A DNA stretch of 64,000 nt from Psychrobacter aquaticus CMS 56 (GTDB lineage Bacteria > Pseudomonadota > Gammaproteobacteria > Pseudomonadales > Moraxellaceae). This document shows positions 1 through 11,413 of the stretch, in pieces. A program made the position numbers and the translations under genes. How positions within the stretch are numbered: position 1 is the stretch's first letter; the number at the start of each line of letters is the position of its first letter. The DNA lies in contig NZ_AUSW01000014.1 in assembly GCF_000471625.1 (NCBI RefSeq), forward strand, positions 1 through 64,000. Reading direction: 5' to 3'. The notes beneath the pieces were generated by a model. That model saw only the letters and a program-made list of their open reading frames with translations, searched no databases and was not told the DNA's origin.

Positions 1-91
1 CCCAATCGCTATGGACAAAGGTCTTCGCTTCGCAATTCGTGAAGGCGGCCGTACCGTAGGCGCTGGTGTTGTTGCTAACGTATTGAACTAA
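1..91 (+). CDS. tuf: Elongation factor Tu, C-terminal end (5' truncated by window)
   Basis: The first complete codon is at position 2, and 29 codons run to a TAA at 89–91. The translation matches the invariant EF-Tu C-terminus (PIAMDKGLRFAIREGG, then RTVGAGVV). This belongs to domain III of the GTPase that brings aminoacyl-tRNA to the ribosome. Only the tail is visible, so copy number and upstream context are unknown. A strong terminator follows 40 bp later, so this is the end of its transcription unit. Confidence 0.96.
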   Translation, partial: PIAMDKGLRFAIREGGRTVGAGVVANVLN

Positions 92-130
92 TCTATAAGT
101 CTCAGTAATGAGATTATGAGTTAGTCATGA

Positions 131-163
131 AAAAGCCACCCTCTAAGAGGGTGGCTTTTTTTT
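131..163 (+). terminator. Rho-independent terminator of tuf
   Basis: A 9-bp perfect stem, GCCACCCTC (135–143) with GAGGGTGGC (147–155), has a 3-nt loop and is followed by eight T residues. An A-run precedes it. Confidence 0.93.
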
Positions 164-286
164 GGATATGAAAATAGTGATTTGTTCATACAAATATATG
201 GCCGCACAGCTTTGTGAACATACTTGCGATAAGCTTTGCCTATATAATCTAAGCATAACCAAATGATAAAAATAAAAGGAGGCGGC

Positions 287-790
287 GTGTTTACGATAGC
301 GCATTTACCCATTAGTACAGCAAAGCGTCAGCAGGTCATTCAAGCGGTCGCAAATATTGAAGCATTGGTTCAACAGCACGATATGTGGATTTATCAGACG
401 TTGGCTGAATTGCTTGAACAAGACAGTATCAATATGCTGATCGTTTATGAGCAAGCACCGTCTGCTATCATCATCGATAATAAAGTAATTGGCTATTGCT
501 TATATCAGCTGGTTTTTGAGCAAGCAGAGATTTTGCGTATTGGCACCCATCCTGACTATCAACGACAAGGTATTGCGTCAAGACTGTTTACCAAGTTGAA
601 TAGTGAACTAATTCAAGGCCAAGTAGAGAGTCTTTTGCTCGAAGTACGTGCAGATAACGTTCCGGCAATCGCTTTATATGAGCAGCAAGCGTTTGCCGTG
701 ATCCATAAGCGCAAAGGTTATTATCACTTACTAGATCAGCCTGCTGTGGATGCCCTAATTATGCAGCGCGTTTATACTCAAGGGGATTGA
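287..790 (+). CDS. rimI: Ribosomal-protein-alanine N-acetyltransferase (RimI-type GNAT)
   Basis: A GNAT-fold acetyltransferase that would transfer acetyl from acetyl-CoA to the N-terminal alanine of ribosomal protein S18. The acetyl-CoA loop is visible as HPDYQRQGIASRL, followed by the RimI-typical LLEVRADNVPAIALYEQQAF and a terminal KGYY. The frame is also open from an ATG at 263, but an AAAGGAGG Shine–Dalgarno at 275–282 lies inside that extension and sits just before the GTG at 287, so the GTG start (167 residues) is preferred. The gene stands alone between the tuf terminator and a dispersed repeat. A substrate other than S18 is possible, because GNAT specificity cannot be read from sequence alone. 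Confidence 0.85.
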   Translation: MFTIAHLPISTAKRQQVIQAVANIEALVQQHDMWIYQTLAELLEQDSINMLIVYEQAPSAIIIDNKVIGYCLYQLVFEQAEILRIGTHPDYQRQGIASRLFTKLNSELIQGQVESLLLEVRADNVPAIALYEQQAFAVIHKRKGYYHLLDQPAVDALIMQRVYTQGD

Positions 791-828
791 GTAGGGCTCA
801 GTAGACTCTTTTTTATATTGACCTCATT

Positions 829-993
829 ATATAGTTGATACTAAATAAAATAGATACACGATATTATGACGCATGACTGGTACAAATTTTACTTGCTTGC
901 TGTGCCTTCGCAGTCTCGATGCTACGAAACTTCTTGTTTAAAGATAAGCATTCCAGTTCCGCTGACTCATTTTTATACTGAACTCGCTATATA
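829..993 (+). repeat. MITE-like 165-bp dispersed repeat, full copy A
   Basis: This segment aligns over its whole length with the reverse complement of 53817–53981, at roughly 80–85% identity by eye. Shared blocks include GATACT..AATAAAAT, GACTGG.ACAAATTTT, CTTGCTTGCTGTGCC and GAAACTTCTTGTTTAAAGA. The ends carry short inverted CTATAT/ATAGT-type sequences. It has no coding capacity of its own; the open frame across it is an accident. The 3' end of the MerR gene follows closely. Confidence 0.75.
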
Positions 994-1018
994 TCGACCT
1001 GACTATATCGACTGGATA

Positions 1019-1471
1019 TTAGCTAGAGTGATTTTGGACATGATCGGAAATTTTCTTTTTGCATATTTCCATATCAAGCTGGTAGTCACTGTCTATTTTC
1101 ATACGTTCTAGCACGTCGATTCGTTCGCTTAGCAACTCTATCATCACGCTGATATTGGCTTGTTGCTTGCGGACTTGTTCTAACTTTTGCTGAGTAAGTG
1201 TCAGTTGTAAATCAATATCAAGTTGACCATCATAATAATCATTGAGGTTTTCTCTGATTTCAGTGAGCGTAAAGCCGATAGCTTGCGCGCTTTTTATCAG
1301 CTCGATACGTTCGATGCATTGTGGATGAAACTCTGTATATAGACGAGAGCCTGCCTGCCGTTTACGGGATTTCAGCAAGCCCAGCTGGTCATAATGGCGA
1401 ACCGTATCTTTGGTGGTATTGGCTTTTGTCGCTAATGTGCCAATTAATAAGAAGGATGTATCAGGTGCCAT
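1019..1471 (-). CDS. MerR-family transcriptional regulator
   Basis: A 150-residue regulator with an N-terminal winged helix (about residues 8–75; the pattern IGTLATKANTTKDTVRHYDQ and the wing GSRLY are typical) and a C-terminal dimerising coiled coil (about 80–130). MerR proteins bind spaced promoters and switch on efflux, metal or stress genes. The effector-binding tail ends MEICKKKISDHVQNHSS with a single cysteine, so a classic metal-thiolate site is not evident. It is closest in shape to CueR/ZntR/HMMR-type members, but the ligand cannot be named. No obvious target operon adjoins it. The ATG at 1471 has a weak ribosome-binding site. Confidence 0.88.
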   Translation of the reverse strand: MAPDTSFLLIGTLATKANTTKDTVRHYDQLGLLKSRKRQAGSRLYTEFHPQCIERIELIKSAQAIGFTLTEIRENLNDYYDGQLDIDLQLTLTQQKLEQVRKQQANISVMIELLSERIDVLERMKIDSDYQLDMEICKKKISDHVQNHSS

Positions 1472-1573
1472 AATAATCTCGTCGGTAGGTAACTATTATT
1501 GTTAGATAATATGAGTAATAGTAGGCGATATGAGTAGTAGAGTGCTATAAGCTGTATAGCAGTCACGCTCATC

Positions 1574-2365
1574 TCATTTGAGCCGCCACGGTTCTGTCGT
1601 ATCAAGTAGCGATACCGCCAATGGCTTGTGAGAATGGTTGTGCCATTTTACTGGTTGATGACTTAGTAGTACATCCAATTGAGTGAGGAAATCTGCTCGC
1701 GGTAGAGTGGTAGCACCTAAGCTCATAAGATGGTCGTTTGGTAATTGACAGTCAATGAGTGCTACTTTGCTTTGTCCACACAAGCGCATTAAGCCCCAAA
1801 ATGCGAGTTTTGACGCATTAGAGGCCTTATGGAACATGGACTCACCAAAATAGATACCGCCTATTTTTAATCCATAAAGTCCGCCAATCAGCTGCCCTTT
1901 ATCATCCCAAACTTCGATGCTATGGGCATAACCTTGGGCATGTAATTCAATATAGGCTGCAATCATTTCCTCATGAATCCAAGTATGTTCACCTTCGGGC
2001 AGGCCATTGCTGCGCGGTAAACTACAGGCATGTATAACTTCATCAAACGCTTGATTGAGGGTTAATTGCCAACGGGCGCTGTTTGCTTGTTTACGTAGAG
2101 ATTTACTTGGCTGATAGCCAGTCGGTGCTATCACGCAGCGAGGTTCAGGACACCACCATGCGATAGGCTCATCTTCATTAAACCAAGGAAATAGCCCCTG
2201 CGCGTAAGCAGAAATCAGTGTTTCAGGTGCCAAATCTCCGCCCATAGCGACGACCCCAATGCCATCAGGATCGATAGTCATAGGGTCAGGAAAGTCATAA
2301 CGCCCAAGACTTTTTAGAGCCTCAGGCGTGATGCTTTTATCATTTTGGTGTGAGAAATTGCCCAT
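1574..2365 (-). CDS. aat: Leucyl/phenylalanyl-tRNA–protein transferase
   Basis: This enzyme adds Leu or Phe from aminoacyl-tRNA to proteins with N-terminal Arg or Lys, marking them for ClpS/ClpAP degradation (N-end rule). The 263-residue product contains the family signatures FPDP, GLFPWF, WWCPEPRCVI, GGLYGLKIGGIYFGESMFH and DCQLPNDHLMSLGA. It follows trxB with no gap (trxB TAA at 2368–2366, aat ATG at 2365–2363), so translation is probably coupled. The end contains a slightly extended, proline/tryptophan-containing tail. Confidence 0.95.
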   Translation of the reverse strand: MGNFSHQNDKSITPEALKSLGRYDFPDPMTIDPDGIGVVAMGGDLAPETLISAYAQGLFPWFNEDEPIAWWCPEPRCVIAPTGYQPSKSLRKQANSARWQLTLNQAFDEVIHACSLPRSNGLPEGEHTWIHEEMIAAYIELHAQGYAHSIEVWDDKGQLIGGLYGLKIGGIYFGESMFHKASNASKLAFWGLMRLCGQSKVALIDCQLPNDHLMSLGATTLPRADFLTQLDVLLSHQPVKWHNHSHKPLAVSLLDTTEPWRLK

Positions 2366-3933
<1,568 letters not shown>

Positions 3934-6900
3934 GTGATATCAGCACCGCTTATTGAGTATTTGAAGAAAGGAATATTTACCCTCCTTGGGTTAATACTGG
4001 CCGTTTATCTGTTTGTCATTTTGATGACTTACACAGGTAATGATCCAAGCTGGTCGCACATCAGCAGTGATATGACCACGATTAATAATGTGGGCGGTGA
4101 GACAGGTGCGTGGTTGTCTGACTTGCTTTATAGCTTCTTTGGATTTGGTGCATGGTGGCTGCTGGCATTTTTGGTGTATGAGTCTATCCTTATTTGGTGG
4201 GACAATAAGCCTACGTTTTGGCTGATGCGCTTGGTGGCATATGTATTTTTGCTATTGAGTGCCAGTGCATTATTTGCACAAATTTTAGCGCTAGTGCAGC
4301 AAATTACCAATCCAGCGTCGACAGAACTGGAAGGTTTGGCTGGTGGTATTATTGGTCTTGAGTTACAGGCACGTTTGGCACAGCTTTTATCGCAGTGGGG
4401 GAGTGTGGTTTTTTTGACAGTATTTGTCGTGATTACCGCCACTTTTGCCTTTAATATTCATTGGCTGGCGATTTATCAGAAGATTACGGCGTTATCATGG
4501 CTCGGCTCAGGTATAAAAAACACAGACATGTCACCTGACACTGTGTCAACGACTCAAGAAAATGCCGTCACCAAGCAGAATGATAAAAATACAGCAAAGG
4601 CGACTACAGAAGCGGCCGCATCAGAGTATGAGCAGTTGCCCCTTGAATTGCAATCTGCTGACCACGCTCAAGCGGCAGACAACAACGGTCGATTTGGTAA
4701 TGTATTGTCAGAATTTTTAGTCAATTCGGGACTTGCCGATAGTGTGAAAGCTTCTATGGCGGCGACGCAAGCCGCTATGTCTAGCAGTGACAAGAGTGAA
4801 GATTTAAATACGGCAGCAACCGCTAACGGGGCTATCACTAAAGGGGCTGTGGCTAACGGAAATATGGCTAACGGAAATATAGCTAATACAGTTAGCCAGA
4901 CCAATGCATCGGTGACTGCTAACCTTGCCATGCTGCCTGCTCGTAAAGTTGAGCCAAGCTTTGCATGGAATGATGCCAATACTGTGGATGATTTATTAGC
5001 AAGTGAGCAAACGGCTTATAGCGCGAATGGCATAAGTCATTCTAATGCTGCTTCGGTTGCTAATAATGATGCCAGCACCGAGGCACTAAGCAATGAATCA
5101 ATAAGCACCGAGTCATTAGATGAGTCACCATCATCAGTTACTACGTCCGCTGCCGAGCAGTTGGTGGCTCAATCGACTGGGAGGCTAAAAACAAAAATCA
5201 TCGAGCCGCCTATTAAGGAATGGGAAGACATCGAGACCACCAATCGAGCGGTTACCGAACCTACCTCATCTGAATCAAAAGAGATAGGTGTGGATACCTT
5301 GGCAGATGCATGGTTAACAGAGCATGCTGACGTATTGAAACCTGCTGATATAGATGCTGATAAAATCGCTCAGACAGACAGCATAGCTGAGTGGCCAGCA
5401 ACAGAAACCGAACCTGAGTTAGAAGGGGTTAGTGATTTTTCAAATGAGCCGTCACATCACGTGTCTGACAACAGAGCTGAACCGTCTCATCATGCTGAGT
5501 CACCGACAGTATTTAAAACCCCAGCTGTTTTGGCCTCGACAGCAGTTGCTTCACCCGCATCAGAAGCGGTTGTATCGCTATCCGCTGTCTCAGATATGAC
5601 GCCGACCAATACCCCACCTGCCAATCCAAAAGCTGCGGGGGCGGTCAATCCTACCACAATCACACAGCCCGCCACGACTGCCAAACCAACCGTCAGCTTT
5701 GCCGTGCCAGAGGGTGATAGCAGCAACCATATCACCAATATGATGCCAGACGATGATTTGAGCGATTATGATTATAATGATGCACCAGTAATGCCGCATA
5801 TTAGTGACGATGCAGCGTTTAGTCAAAAATCGCGCTCGATGCAAACTGCTGCCTATCGAAGCAGCTTAACGCCTATTCCAGAAATATCTATACTCGATAA
5901 ACCAGATCCTGACCGTCAGCCTAGCTATACCATTGCAGAGCTTGAGCAATTATCTGAGCTATTAGAGATTAAATTGCAAGAGTTCAATGTAAAGGCGGCT
6001 GTGGTCAATGCTATTCCAGGGCCTGTAGTAACCCGTTTCGAAGTAGAGCTTGCTGCTGGGGTAAAGGCTAGCAAGGTCACGGGCATTTCGCGTGACTTGG
6101 CACGTTCACTATCAATGGCGTCCTTGCGTGTGGTCGAGGTGATTCCTGGTAAACCTTATATTGGCATCGAAGTTCCCAATAAACAGCGGGAAATGGTGCG
6201 TTTGATTGAACTGCTCAATACCGAAAAATTCAATGACCCCAAAGCCCAAATCAGTATGGCGATGGGTAAAGACATTGGTGGCAATCCAATCATCACCGAC
6301 CTTGCTCGCGCGCCGCATATGTTGGTTGCTGGTACGACTGGTTCCGGTAAGTCTGTATTGGTCAACTCGATGCTGTTATCGATGCTGCTCAAATACACAC
6401 CAAATGAGCTGCGGCTTATTTTGATTGATCCAAAGCAGCTCGAGCTTGCCAACTACAATGACATTCCGCATCTGCTGACGCCGGTGGTGACCGACATGAC
6501 CGAAGCGGCCAGTGCCTTGTCATGGTGTGTGGCAGAGATGGAACGTCGATATCAGCTAATGAGCTTGCTTAAGGTTCGCAAGCTGAACGAGTTTAATAAA
6601 AAAGTCATCGCAGCTGAAAAATCAGGCAATCCAATGCTCGACCCTCTATGGCGACCGAACGACAGCGTGAGTATCAGCCAAGCGCCAAAGCTCAAAACCT
6701 TACCGATGATTGTTATTGTCGCGGATGAGTTTGCCGATATGATTATGCAAGTTGGTAAACAAGCCGAAGAGTTGATCACCCGCTTGGCACAAAAATCACG
6801 AGCAGCTGGTATTCACTTGATGCTTGCCACCCAGCGTCCGTCAGTAGATGTCATCACGGGTTTGATTAAAGCCAATATTCCGGTACGTGCGGCACTACGA

Positions 6901-7344
6901 GTGAACTCAAAAGTCGATTCACGGACGATTCTGGATAGTGGCGGTGCTGAAGATATGCTAGGTAACGGTGATATGTTGTTCTTAGGACCAGGACAGATTG
7001 AGCCTGACCGTGTGCATGGCGCTTATGTCAGTGATGAAGAAGTCAACCGTGTCTGCGATGCTTGGCGTGAGCGCGGTGCACCTGATTATATTGACAACAT
7101 GGCAGGTAATTTTGAGTTGTCTAGCCCAAGTAGCGGTAGTACTGCCAATGCGTCTGGTGAAGACGATGACTTATATAATGACGCGGTTGCCTTTATTATG
7201 GAAACGCGTAAGGTCTCTGCGTCTAGTATTCAGCGTAAATTCAGCATCGGCTACAACCGTGCTGCGCGCATTGTGGATTCGATGGAAGAGGCTGGATTGG
7301 TCAGCTCAATGGGCAAAAGTGGTAAGCGCGAACTATTGATGTAG
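3934..7344 (+). CDS. ftsK: DNA translocase FtsK
   Basis: A septum-anchored dsDNA pump that resolves chromosome termini with XerCD/dif during division. The N-terminus (about residues 1–185) has four to five membrane helices. A very long Ala/Ser/Thr-rich linker (about 190–640) includes short repeats of the type (M/I)ANGN. The motor follows, with Walker A GTTGSGKS at about 800–807 and Walker B IVIVADEFADM near 930. The C-terminal gamma winged helix (about 1070–1136) would read KOPS sites. At 1136 residues it is of normal size for linker-rich FtsK. The GTG start at 3934 is chosen because the membrane domain begins immediately after it. Confidence 0.96.
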   Translation: MISAPLIEYLKKGIFTLLGLILAVYLFVILMTYTGNDPSWSHISSDMTTINNVGGETGAWLSDLLYSFFGFGAWWLLAFLVYESILIWWDNKPTFWLMRLVAYVFLLLSASALFAQILALVQQITNPASTELEGLAGGIIGLELQARLAQLLSQWGSVVFLTVFVVITATFAFNIHWLAIYQKITALSWLGSGIKNTDMSPDTVSTTQENAVTKQNDKNTAKATTEAAASEYEQLPLELQSADHAQAADNNGRFGNVLSEFLVNSGLADSVKASMAATQAAMSSSDKSEDLNTAATANGAITKGAVANGNMANGNIANTVSQTNASVTANLAMLPARKVEPSFAWNDANTVDDLLASEQTAYSANGISHSNAASVANNDASTEALSNESISTESLDESPSSVTTSAAEQLVAQSTGRLKTKIIEPPIKEWEDIETTNRAVTEPTSSESKEIGVDTLADAWLTEHADVLKPADIDADKIAQTDSIAEWPATETEPELEGVSDFSNEPSHHVSDNRAEPSHHAESPTVFKTPAVLASTAVASPASEAVVSLSAVSDMTPTNTPPANPKAAGAVNPTTITQPATTAKPTVSFAVPEGDSSNHITNMMPDDDLSDYDYNDAPVMPHISDDAAFSQKSRSMQTAAYRSSLTPIPEISILDKPDPDRQPSYTIAELEQLSELLEIKLQEFNVKAAVVNAIPGPVVTRFEVELAAGVKASKVTGISRDLARSLSMASLRVVEVIPGKPYIGIEVPNKQREMVRLIELLNTEKFNDPKAQISMAMGKDIGGNPIITDLARAPHMLVAGTTGSGKSVLVNSMLLSMLLKYTPNELRLILIDPKQLELANYNDIPHLLTPVVTDMTEAASALSWCVAEMERRYQLMSLLKVRKLNEFNKKVIAAEKSGNPMLDPLWRPNDSVSISQAPKLKTLPMIVIVADEFADMIMQVGKQAEELITRLAQKSRAAGIHLMLATQRPSVDVITGLIKANIPVRAALRVNSKVDSRTILDSGGAEDMLGNGDMLFLGPGQIEPDRVHGAYVSDEEVNRVCDAWRERGAPDYIDNMAGNFELSSPSSGSTANASGEDDDLYNDAVAFIMETRKVSASSIQRKFSIGYNRAARIVDSMEEAGLVSSMGKSGKRELLM

Positions 7345-7375
7345 CAACTCATAAGTTTGATTGAGTGATAAACAT

Positions 7376-7412
7376 GATAAAAAAACGAGTTGCGACAGTG
7401 GCTCGCTTTTTT
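7376..7412 (+). terminator. Possible terminator after ftsK
   Basis: A weak stem CGAG (7386–7389) with CTCG (7402–7405), flanked by an A-run and a T-run. It lies 40–60 bp past the ftsK stop. Confidence 0.45.
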
Positions 7413-7520
7413 AGTACCAATTTTAAATGTTATTAAAGAAACAAATATGAGCAGGATATCTGTCCGCATCTTCAGTAAGCCGATATACTAAGTAAAATCA
7501 TTTACTAGGGAAGGTTTATT

Positions 7521-9014
7521 ATGTTTAAAGAGTATACCCAGTACGATGCCATAGGTTTGGCGACCTTGGTCAATTCAGGTGGAGTCAGCGCCAAAGAATT
7601 GCTCGACGCTGCCGTTTCTCAAGCCAATAAACTGAATCCAAAATTAAATGCCATCATTCATCGTTTTGATGAGCGTGCTTATAATGCTGCGCAAGCAGGA
7701 TTGCCGACAGGGGCGTTCCATGGCGTACCTTATTTGCTCAAAGACTTATCCTTTAGTTTCGCTGGTGAACCTATAACCATGGGCAGCCGTAGCGTCAATA
7801 TCATCTCAGAGAATGACAGCGAAATCGTCAAACGTATGAAAGCCACTGGTGTCAATATCTTTGGTAAGACCAACACCCCTGAGTTTGGCTTGATTATCAC
7901 TACTGAACCAAAAGCCCATGGCGCAACTCACAACCCTTTCAAAAAAGGCTATAGCTCCGGCGGCTCGTCAGGCGGTAGCGCGGCGGCCGTGGCGAGTGGC
8001 ATAGTACCAATGGCAGGTGCGGGTGACGGCGGTGGCTCGATACGTTTCCCTGCCGCTTGGTGCGGTGCGTTTGGATTAAAACCGAGCCGTGGTCGTAATC
8101 CAATGGGCCCCAAATTTGGTGAAAGCTGGGAGGGTGCGGTTGCGGATCACGTGATTACCCGTTCGGTACGTGATAGTGCCGCGATGCTCGATGCGACGAG
8201 TGGCGCAGAAATCGGTGCGCCATTTATTATCGCCCCACCAGATGGGACGTTTTTGCAAGCAGCGATGCGCGCACCGCGGCAGTTGACCATCGCGCTACAT
8301 CAACAGCCATTGATCGCCAATACGGTGGTGGACAAAGAAGTGCTCGCCGTACTTGAGCAGACGGCAAAGCAGTTGGAAGCCATGGGTCACCGTGTGATAC
8401 CCGCTGAGCCTAACATCAATATCGAACAGTTTTGGCATGATTTTATCGTCGTGGTCTGTGCGCACACGGCCTTTACCATTGACAATATCGAGCGTGAGTT
8501 TGGTGCAAAGCACATCAAAAACCTAGAGCCGCAAACCTACAATATGGCACTACTCGGTCGTTCATTGTCAGCGGTAGATTTAGCCCACGCTAAGCACGGT
8601 TGGCACCATAGTCAGTATCAGACAGGTTTGCTGCTCGAAACCTACGATATGATCTTGTGTCCAACCGTTCCGACTGTTGCTGTAAAACACGGCGTATTAC
8701 CCCCAAGTCGTATAGATGAGATGCTGATGCGTAGCGCAGGAGTGCTCAATAAAGGCTTGGATATCGGTAAGCATGCCGTTAAATCAGGTATGATCGAAAA
8801 GCTAAGCCAACCTGTGCTGGGTAAAATGGCCTTTACGTTATTGGGTAATGTCACAGGGTTGCCAGCGATGTCATTGCCTGTAGGCATGAGCAAAAAAGGC
8901 CTACCCATTGGTATGCAATTGATCGGGCGTATGAATGATGAAGCGACTTTATTTAGTGTGGCAGGTGAGATGGAACGGGCAGGTCTGTTTACCAAACCTG
9001 CTTTTGAAAAGTAG
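7521..9014 (+). CDS. Amidase-signature family hydrolase
   Basis: A 497-residue amidase-signature enzyme with the Ser–cisSer–Lys triad visible: Lys74 in GVPYLLKDL, cis-Ser149 in [11 protein letters not shown], and nucleophile Ser173 in [10 protein letters not shown]. The family hydrolyses amide bonds (aliphatic and aromatic amides, oligomeric amides). The substrate cannot be told from sequence, and it is not GatA because no gatB/gatC neighbours are present. It is monocistronic, with an AGGGAAGG ribosome-binding site just before the ATG. No signal peptide is seen, so it is probably cytoplasmic. Confidence 0.9.
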   Translation: MFKEYTQYDAIGLATLVNSGGVSAKELLDAAVSQANKLNPKLNAIIHRFDERAYNAAQAGLPTGAFHGVPYLLKDLSFSFAGEPITMGSRSVNIISENDSEIVKRMKATGVNIFGKTNTPEFGLIITTEPKAHGATHNPFKKGYSSGGSSGGSAAAVASGIVPMAGAGDGGGSIRFPAAWCGAFGLKPSRGRNPMGPKFGESWEGAVADHVITRSVRDSAAMLDATSGAEIGAPFIIAPPDGTFLQAAMRAPRQLTIALHQQPLIANTVVDKEVLAVLEQTAKQLEAMGHRVIPAEPNINIEQFWHDFIVVVCAHTAFTIDNIEREFGAKHIKNLEPQTYNMALLGRSLSAVDLAHAKHGWHHSQYQTGLLLETYDMILCPTVPTVAVKHGVLPPSRIDEMLMRSAGVLNKGLDIGKHAVKSGMIEKLSQPVLGKMAFTLLGNVTGLPAMSLPVGMSKKGLPIGMQLIGRMNDEATLFSVAGEMERAGLFTKPAFEK

Positions 9015-9049
9015 GTTTGCTTTTTTAGTATTGCTCTGACGAGGGTGGC

Positions 9050-9952
9050 TCAATCGAAACGATAGATATCCATGCCCAAACTATGATGAGCCATGCTTTG
9101 ATGAACGACTGAGACGCGCTGACCTGCTCCCAGTGCAAAAAATAATGGCAGTAAATGCTCATCGCTTGGATGGATGTTTTTATAATCAGGGTACTGTTGC
9201 CAGTCTAGTGCAGTAGGAATGTCTGTCTTGAGCTGCCGCAATAACCACAGTCTAAAGTCTTTTGCTGTCTGATCAATACTGTCCGCTTGCCAGCGTAATG
9301 CCTGCAAGTTATGGGTGATACTACCGGAGCCGATGATAAGTATTTGTTCTTCGCGCAGGCGGGCAAGCTGCGCGCCCAACTGATAGCAAGCCATACTGTC
9401 ATAATGCTGCGGTAATGATATTTGCACGATAGGCACATCTGCTTGTGGATACAGATGTTTGAGCGGCGCCCAAACCCCATGGTCACAAGCACGCATCGGA
9501 TTGACTCTGCAAGTGATACCGCGTGTCGTGAGCTGATGCGCAAGCGTTTCCGCAAGCGCTGGCTGCCCAGCAACAGGATACTGTAACTCGTACAGCTCTG
9601 CTGCAAAACCTGAAAAGTCGTGCCAAATCTTTGGTTGCGGGTTGCTGCTGATTTCGAGTTTTGCGGACTGCCAATGCGCTGACATAATGACGATGGCACG
9701 AGGCTTGGGTAAATTTTGCCCGATACGAGCCAGTGCGCTGGTCGTAGAAGACTGCTCAATTGCAAGCGTGGGTGCGCCATGCGAAATAAATAATGCTGGT
9801 AGTTTGGCTAAATTGGTGGCATTGGATACAACAGCAGGTGTCTCTGCCCAAGCGGCAGCAGCTGTGATAGGCTGCGACGTATTACCGCGATAATTGTCAC
9901 GTTGAAGATGGGCATAAGAGGCGTTGGATGTCGCGTGTTTTGGATATTTCAT
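9050..9952 (-). CDS. Class III extradiol dioxygenase-type protein (LigB/DODA family)
   Basis: It belongs to the LigB superfamily that includes plant DOPA 4,5-dioxygenase and E. coli YgiD. The metal-site histidines are visible: His58 in LFISHGAP, His93 in MSAHWQ, and the acid/base region CDHGVWAPL (His158). The catalytic domain starts about residue 50; the first 45 residues are an unrelated, poorly conserved extension. The ATG at 9952 has a good AGGAAA ribosome-binding site, so the extension is probably real. A second paralogue lies at 56037–56855. The native substrate is unknown. Confidence 0.85.
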   Translation of the reverse strand: MKYPKHATSNASYAHLQRDNYRGNTSQPITAAAAWAETPAVVSNATNLAKLPALFISHGAPTLAIEQSSTTSALARIGQNLPKPRAIVIMSAHWQSAKLEISSNPQPKIWHDFSGFAAELYELQYPVAGQPALAETLAHQLTTRGITCRVNPMRACDHGVWAPLKHLYPQADVPIVQISLPQHYDSMACYQLGAQLARLREEQILIIGSGSITHNLQALRWQADSIDQTAKDFRLWLLRQLKTDIPTALDWQQYPDYKNIHPSDEHLLPLFFALGAGQRVSVVHQSMAHHSLGMDIYRFD

Positions 9953-10054
9953 GTTTCCTGTATTAGGGCACGCGCTTGTTTTTCAATCTGTTTTATGATG
10001 GATATTTTTAGACTAGAGTGTGTGCTCACTCTTAGCCCATTTAGATGACTGTCA

Positions 10055-10100
10055 ATTGAATTTAGGACATGCCCTACGATTGAATTGAGGACACGCCCTA
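10055..10100 (+). repeat. Two tandem copies of the ATTGAATT..GGACAyGCCCTA repeat
   Basis: GGACATGCCCTA (10065–10076) and GGACACGCCCTA (10089–10100) are each preceded by TTGAATT. The same block occurs inverted at 31022–31045 just after the flotillin gene, and GGACACGCCCTA recurs at 26168–26179. All lie between genes, so this is a small dispersed repeat family. Confidence 0.65.
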
Positions 10101-10123
10101 GCAATCCTAGCTTTTTGCTCGAT

Positions 10124-10612
10124 TTAATTGCCGCGATGATAAGGGTGGTTGTTATTGATACTCATCGCTCGATATAATTGTTCCATCAACACGACGCGTA
10201 CCAAAGGATGTGGCAATGTCAGCGCGGACAATGACCACTTTACATCGGCTTTTGCCAAAACTTCTGGCGAGACACCATCTGCGCCGCCAATGACTAGCGC
10301 AATGTCGTCACCTTGTTGCATGCCCTCTGCCAATTTATCTGCCAACCCTTCTGTCGATATCATCTTGCCTTTAACATCCAATACCCACAACTGCTCACGC
10401 CCTACAGCGTTATGGGCGGCCAAAATTGCCTGACCCTCTTGCTCACGGTACTGCGCCAAATTGGCCTCTGAAGGGTTTTTTGCCCTTTTTGCGGCGGCAA
10501 TTTCTATAATTTCTGTGCTGAGCATGGGTTGAATACGCTTGTGATATTCATCAAACCCTGTTTGTACCCAACTAGGCATTTTATTGCCCACGCTCAAAAT
10601 TCTGACCTTCAT
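10124..10612 (-). CDS. rlmH: 23S rRNA (pseudouridine1915-N3)-methyltransferase RlmH
   Basis: A SPOUT-class methyltransferase that modifies pseudouridine 1915 in helix 69 of 23S rRNA, using S-adenosylmethionine. Diagnostic segments are MKVRILSVGNKMPSWVQTGF at the start, LVIGGADGVS (SAM knot), SLSALTLPHPLVRVVLMEQLYRA and the terminal NHPYHRGN. The frame also opens upstream at a GTG (10633), but E. coli RlmH starts at the equivalent of the ATG at 10612, giving 162 residues. An AGGAG lies 11 nt before that ATG. It usually sits next to rsfS; here it does not. Confidence 0.95.
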   Translation of the reverse strand: MKVRILSVGNKMPSWVQTGFDEYHKRIQPMLSTEIIEIAAAKRAKNPSEANLAQYREQEGQAILAAHNAVGREQLWVLDVKGKMISTEGLADKLAEGMQQGDDIALVIGGADGVSPEVLAKADVKWSLSALTLPHPLVRVVLMEQLYRAMSINNNHPYHRGN

Positions 10613-10708
10613 AGTACCTGTCACTCCTACCACTTCAATAATTGAAAAACATCACAAAAAATACGACGTCTCAGCCAATTTAACCAACAGCCTTTTACGG
10701 TCTGTAAT

Positions 10709-11248
10709 CTACATCAACGGCGCAATGGTTTGTGAGACTTCATTGTTTGCATTTTGGCTGCTATCGGTCGGGCTGGGTTTTGGAATAATAGTAAGCTTGG
10801 CATCAGATTCAAAGACAATGGCTTCCACATCATCGAAGCTGTTTATCCCATCAGCACGCATCGCACATTCCATCTCTTGTCGAGTCAGGCGCTCAGCACG
10901 CATAGCGTCTGGCAAAAACTGTCCTTGATAAAAAACAATACGTGGCTCAGACAAAATAAAGTTGCTGAATTGCGGTGAGATAGACGCATATTTGGTAACC
11001 AAAAACTGCAATAAATAGAGTGTCAGAATAGCAGAAACCCCTTCAATAAAAGGAATTGCTTTGAGAAAAATGGTACTGGCACCCAAAGAGCCAATCATGA
11101 CGGTGACAATCCAATCAAAATTGTTGAGCTGTGAGGTAGAGCGCTTACCTGAGACTTTAGTAACCAGCACGATTAAGACATAAACCATGACCGTCGTCAG
11201 AACAATACGTCCAAGCTTTTCTATGCTATCAAAAAAAATCATATCCAT
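10709..11248 (-). CDS. YetF-like DUF421 membrane protein
   Basis: A 179-residue protein with two to three N-terminal membrane helices (about 13–33, 45–65 and 68–90) followed by a soluble DUF421/YetF domain. Family hallmarks are KVSGKRSTSQLNNFDW, the LSEPRIVFYQGQFLPDAMRAERLT stretch (residues 119–142) and LTRQEM. The role of the family is not firmly known; Bacillus homologues are linked to spore membrane lipid handling. The C-terminal tail is Ser/Asn-rich and unlikely to be structured. Confidence 0.85.
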   Translation of the reverse strand: MDMIFFDSIEKLGRIVLTTVMVYVLIVLVTKVSGKRSTSQLNNFDWIVTVMIGSLGASTIFLKAIPFIEGVSAILTLYLLQFLVTKYASISPQFSNFILSEPRIVFYQGQFLPDAMRAERLTRQEMECAMRADGINSFDDVEAIVFESDAKLTIIPKPSPTDSSQNANNEVSQTIAPLM

Positions 11249-11340
11249 GGCAATTGCTCCTATTATAAATAAAACAGCACTTTATTAAAATTTATGCCTA
11301 AAAATTTAGCCTAACGGATTTTGTGCCGTAATAGGAAAGT

Positions 11341-11399
11341 ATTTGTGCCAGTCTCGCGTCACAATATTGTTTATCTATTTTATTTGGTATCGACTATAG
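11341..11399 (-). repeat. MITE-like repeat, half copy B
   Basis: The reverse complement reads CTATAGTCGATAC..AATAAAATAGAT..GACTGGCACAAAT, matching only the first 59 bp of the 165-bp element. It ends at the same internal point as half copy D (55261–55318). Confidence 0.7.
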
Positions 11400-11413
11400 C
11401 AATCTCGCTATAT

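Noticed and set aside
866..1111. 81-residue open frame on the plus strand
   Set aside because: It is made of the MITE-like repeat and the 3' end of the opposing MerR gene. It has no ribosome-binding site and no coding signature.
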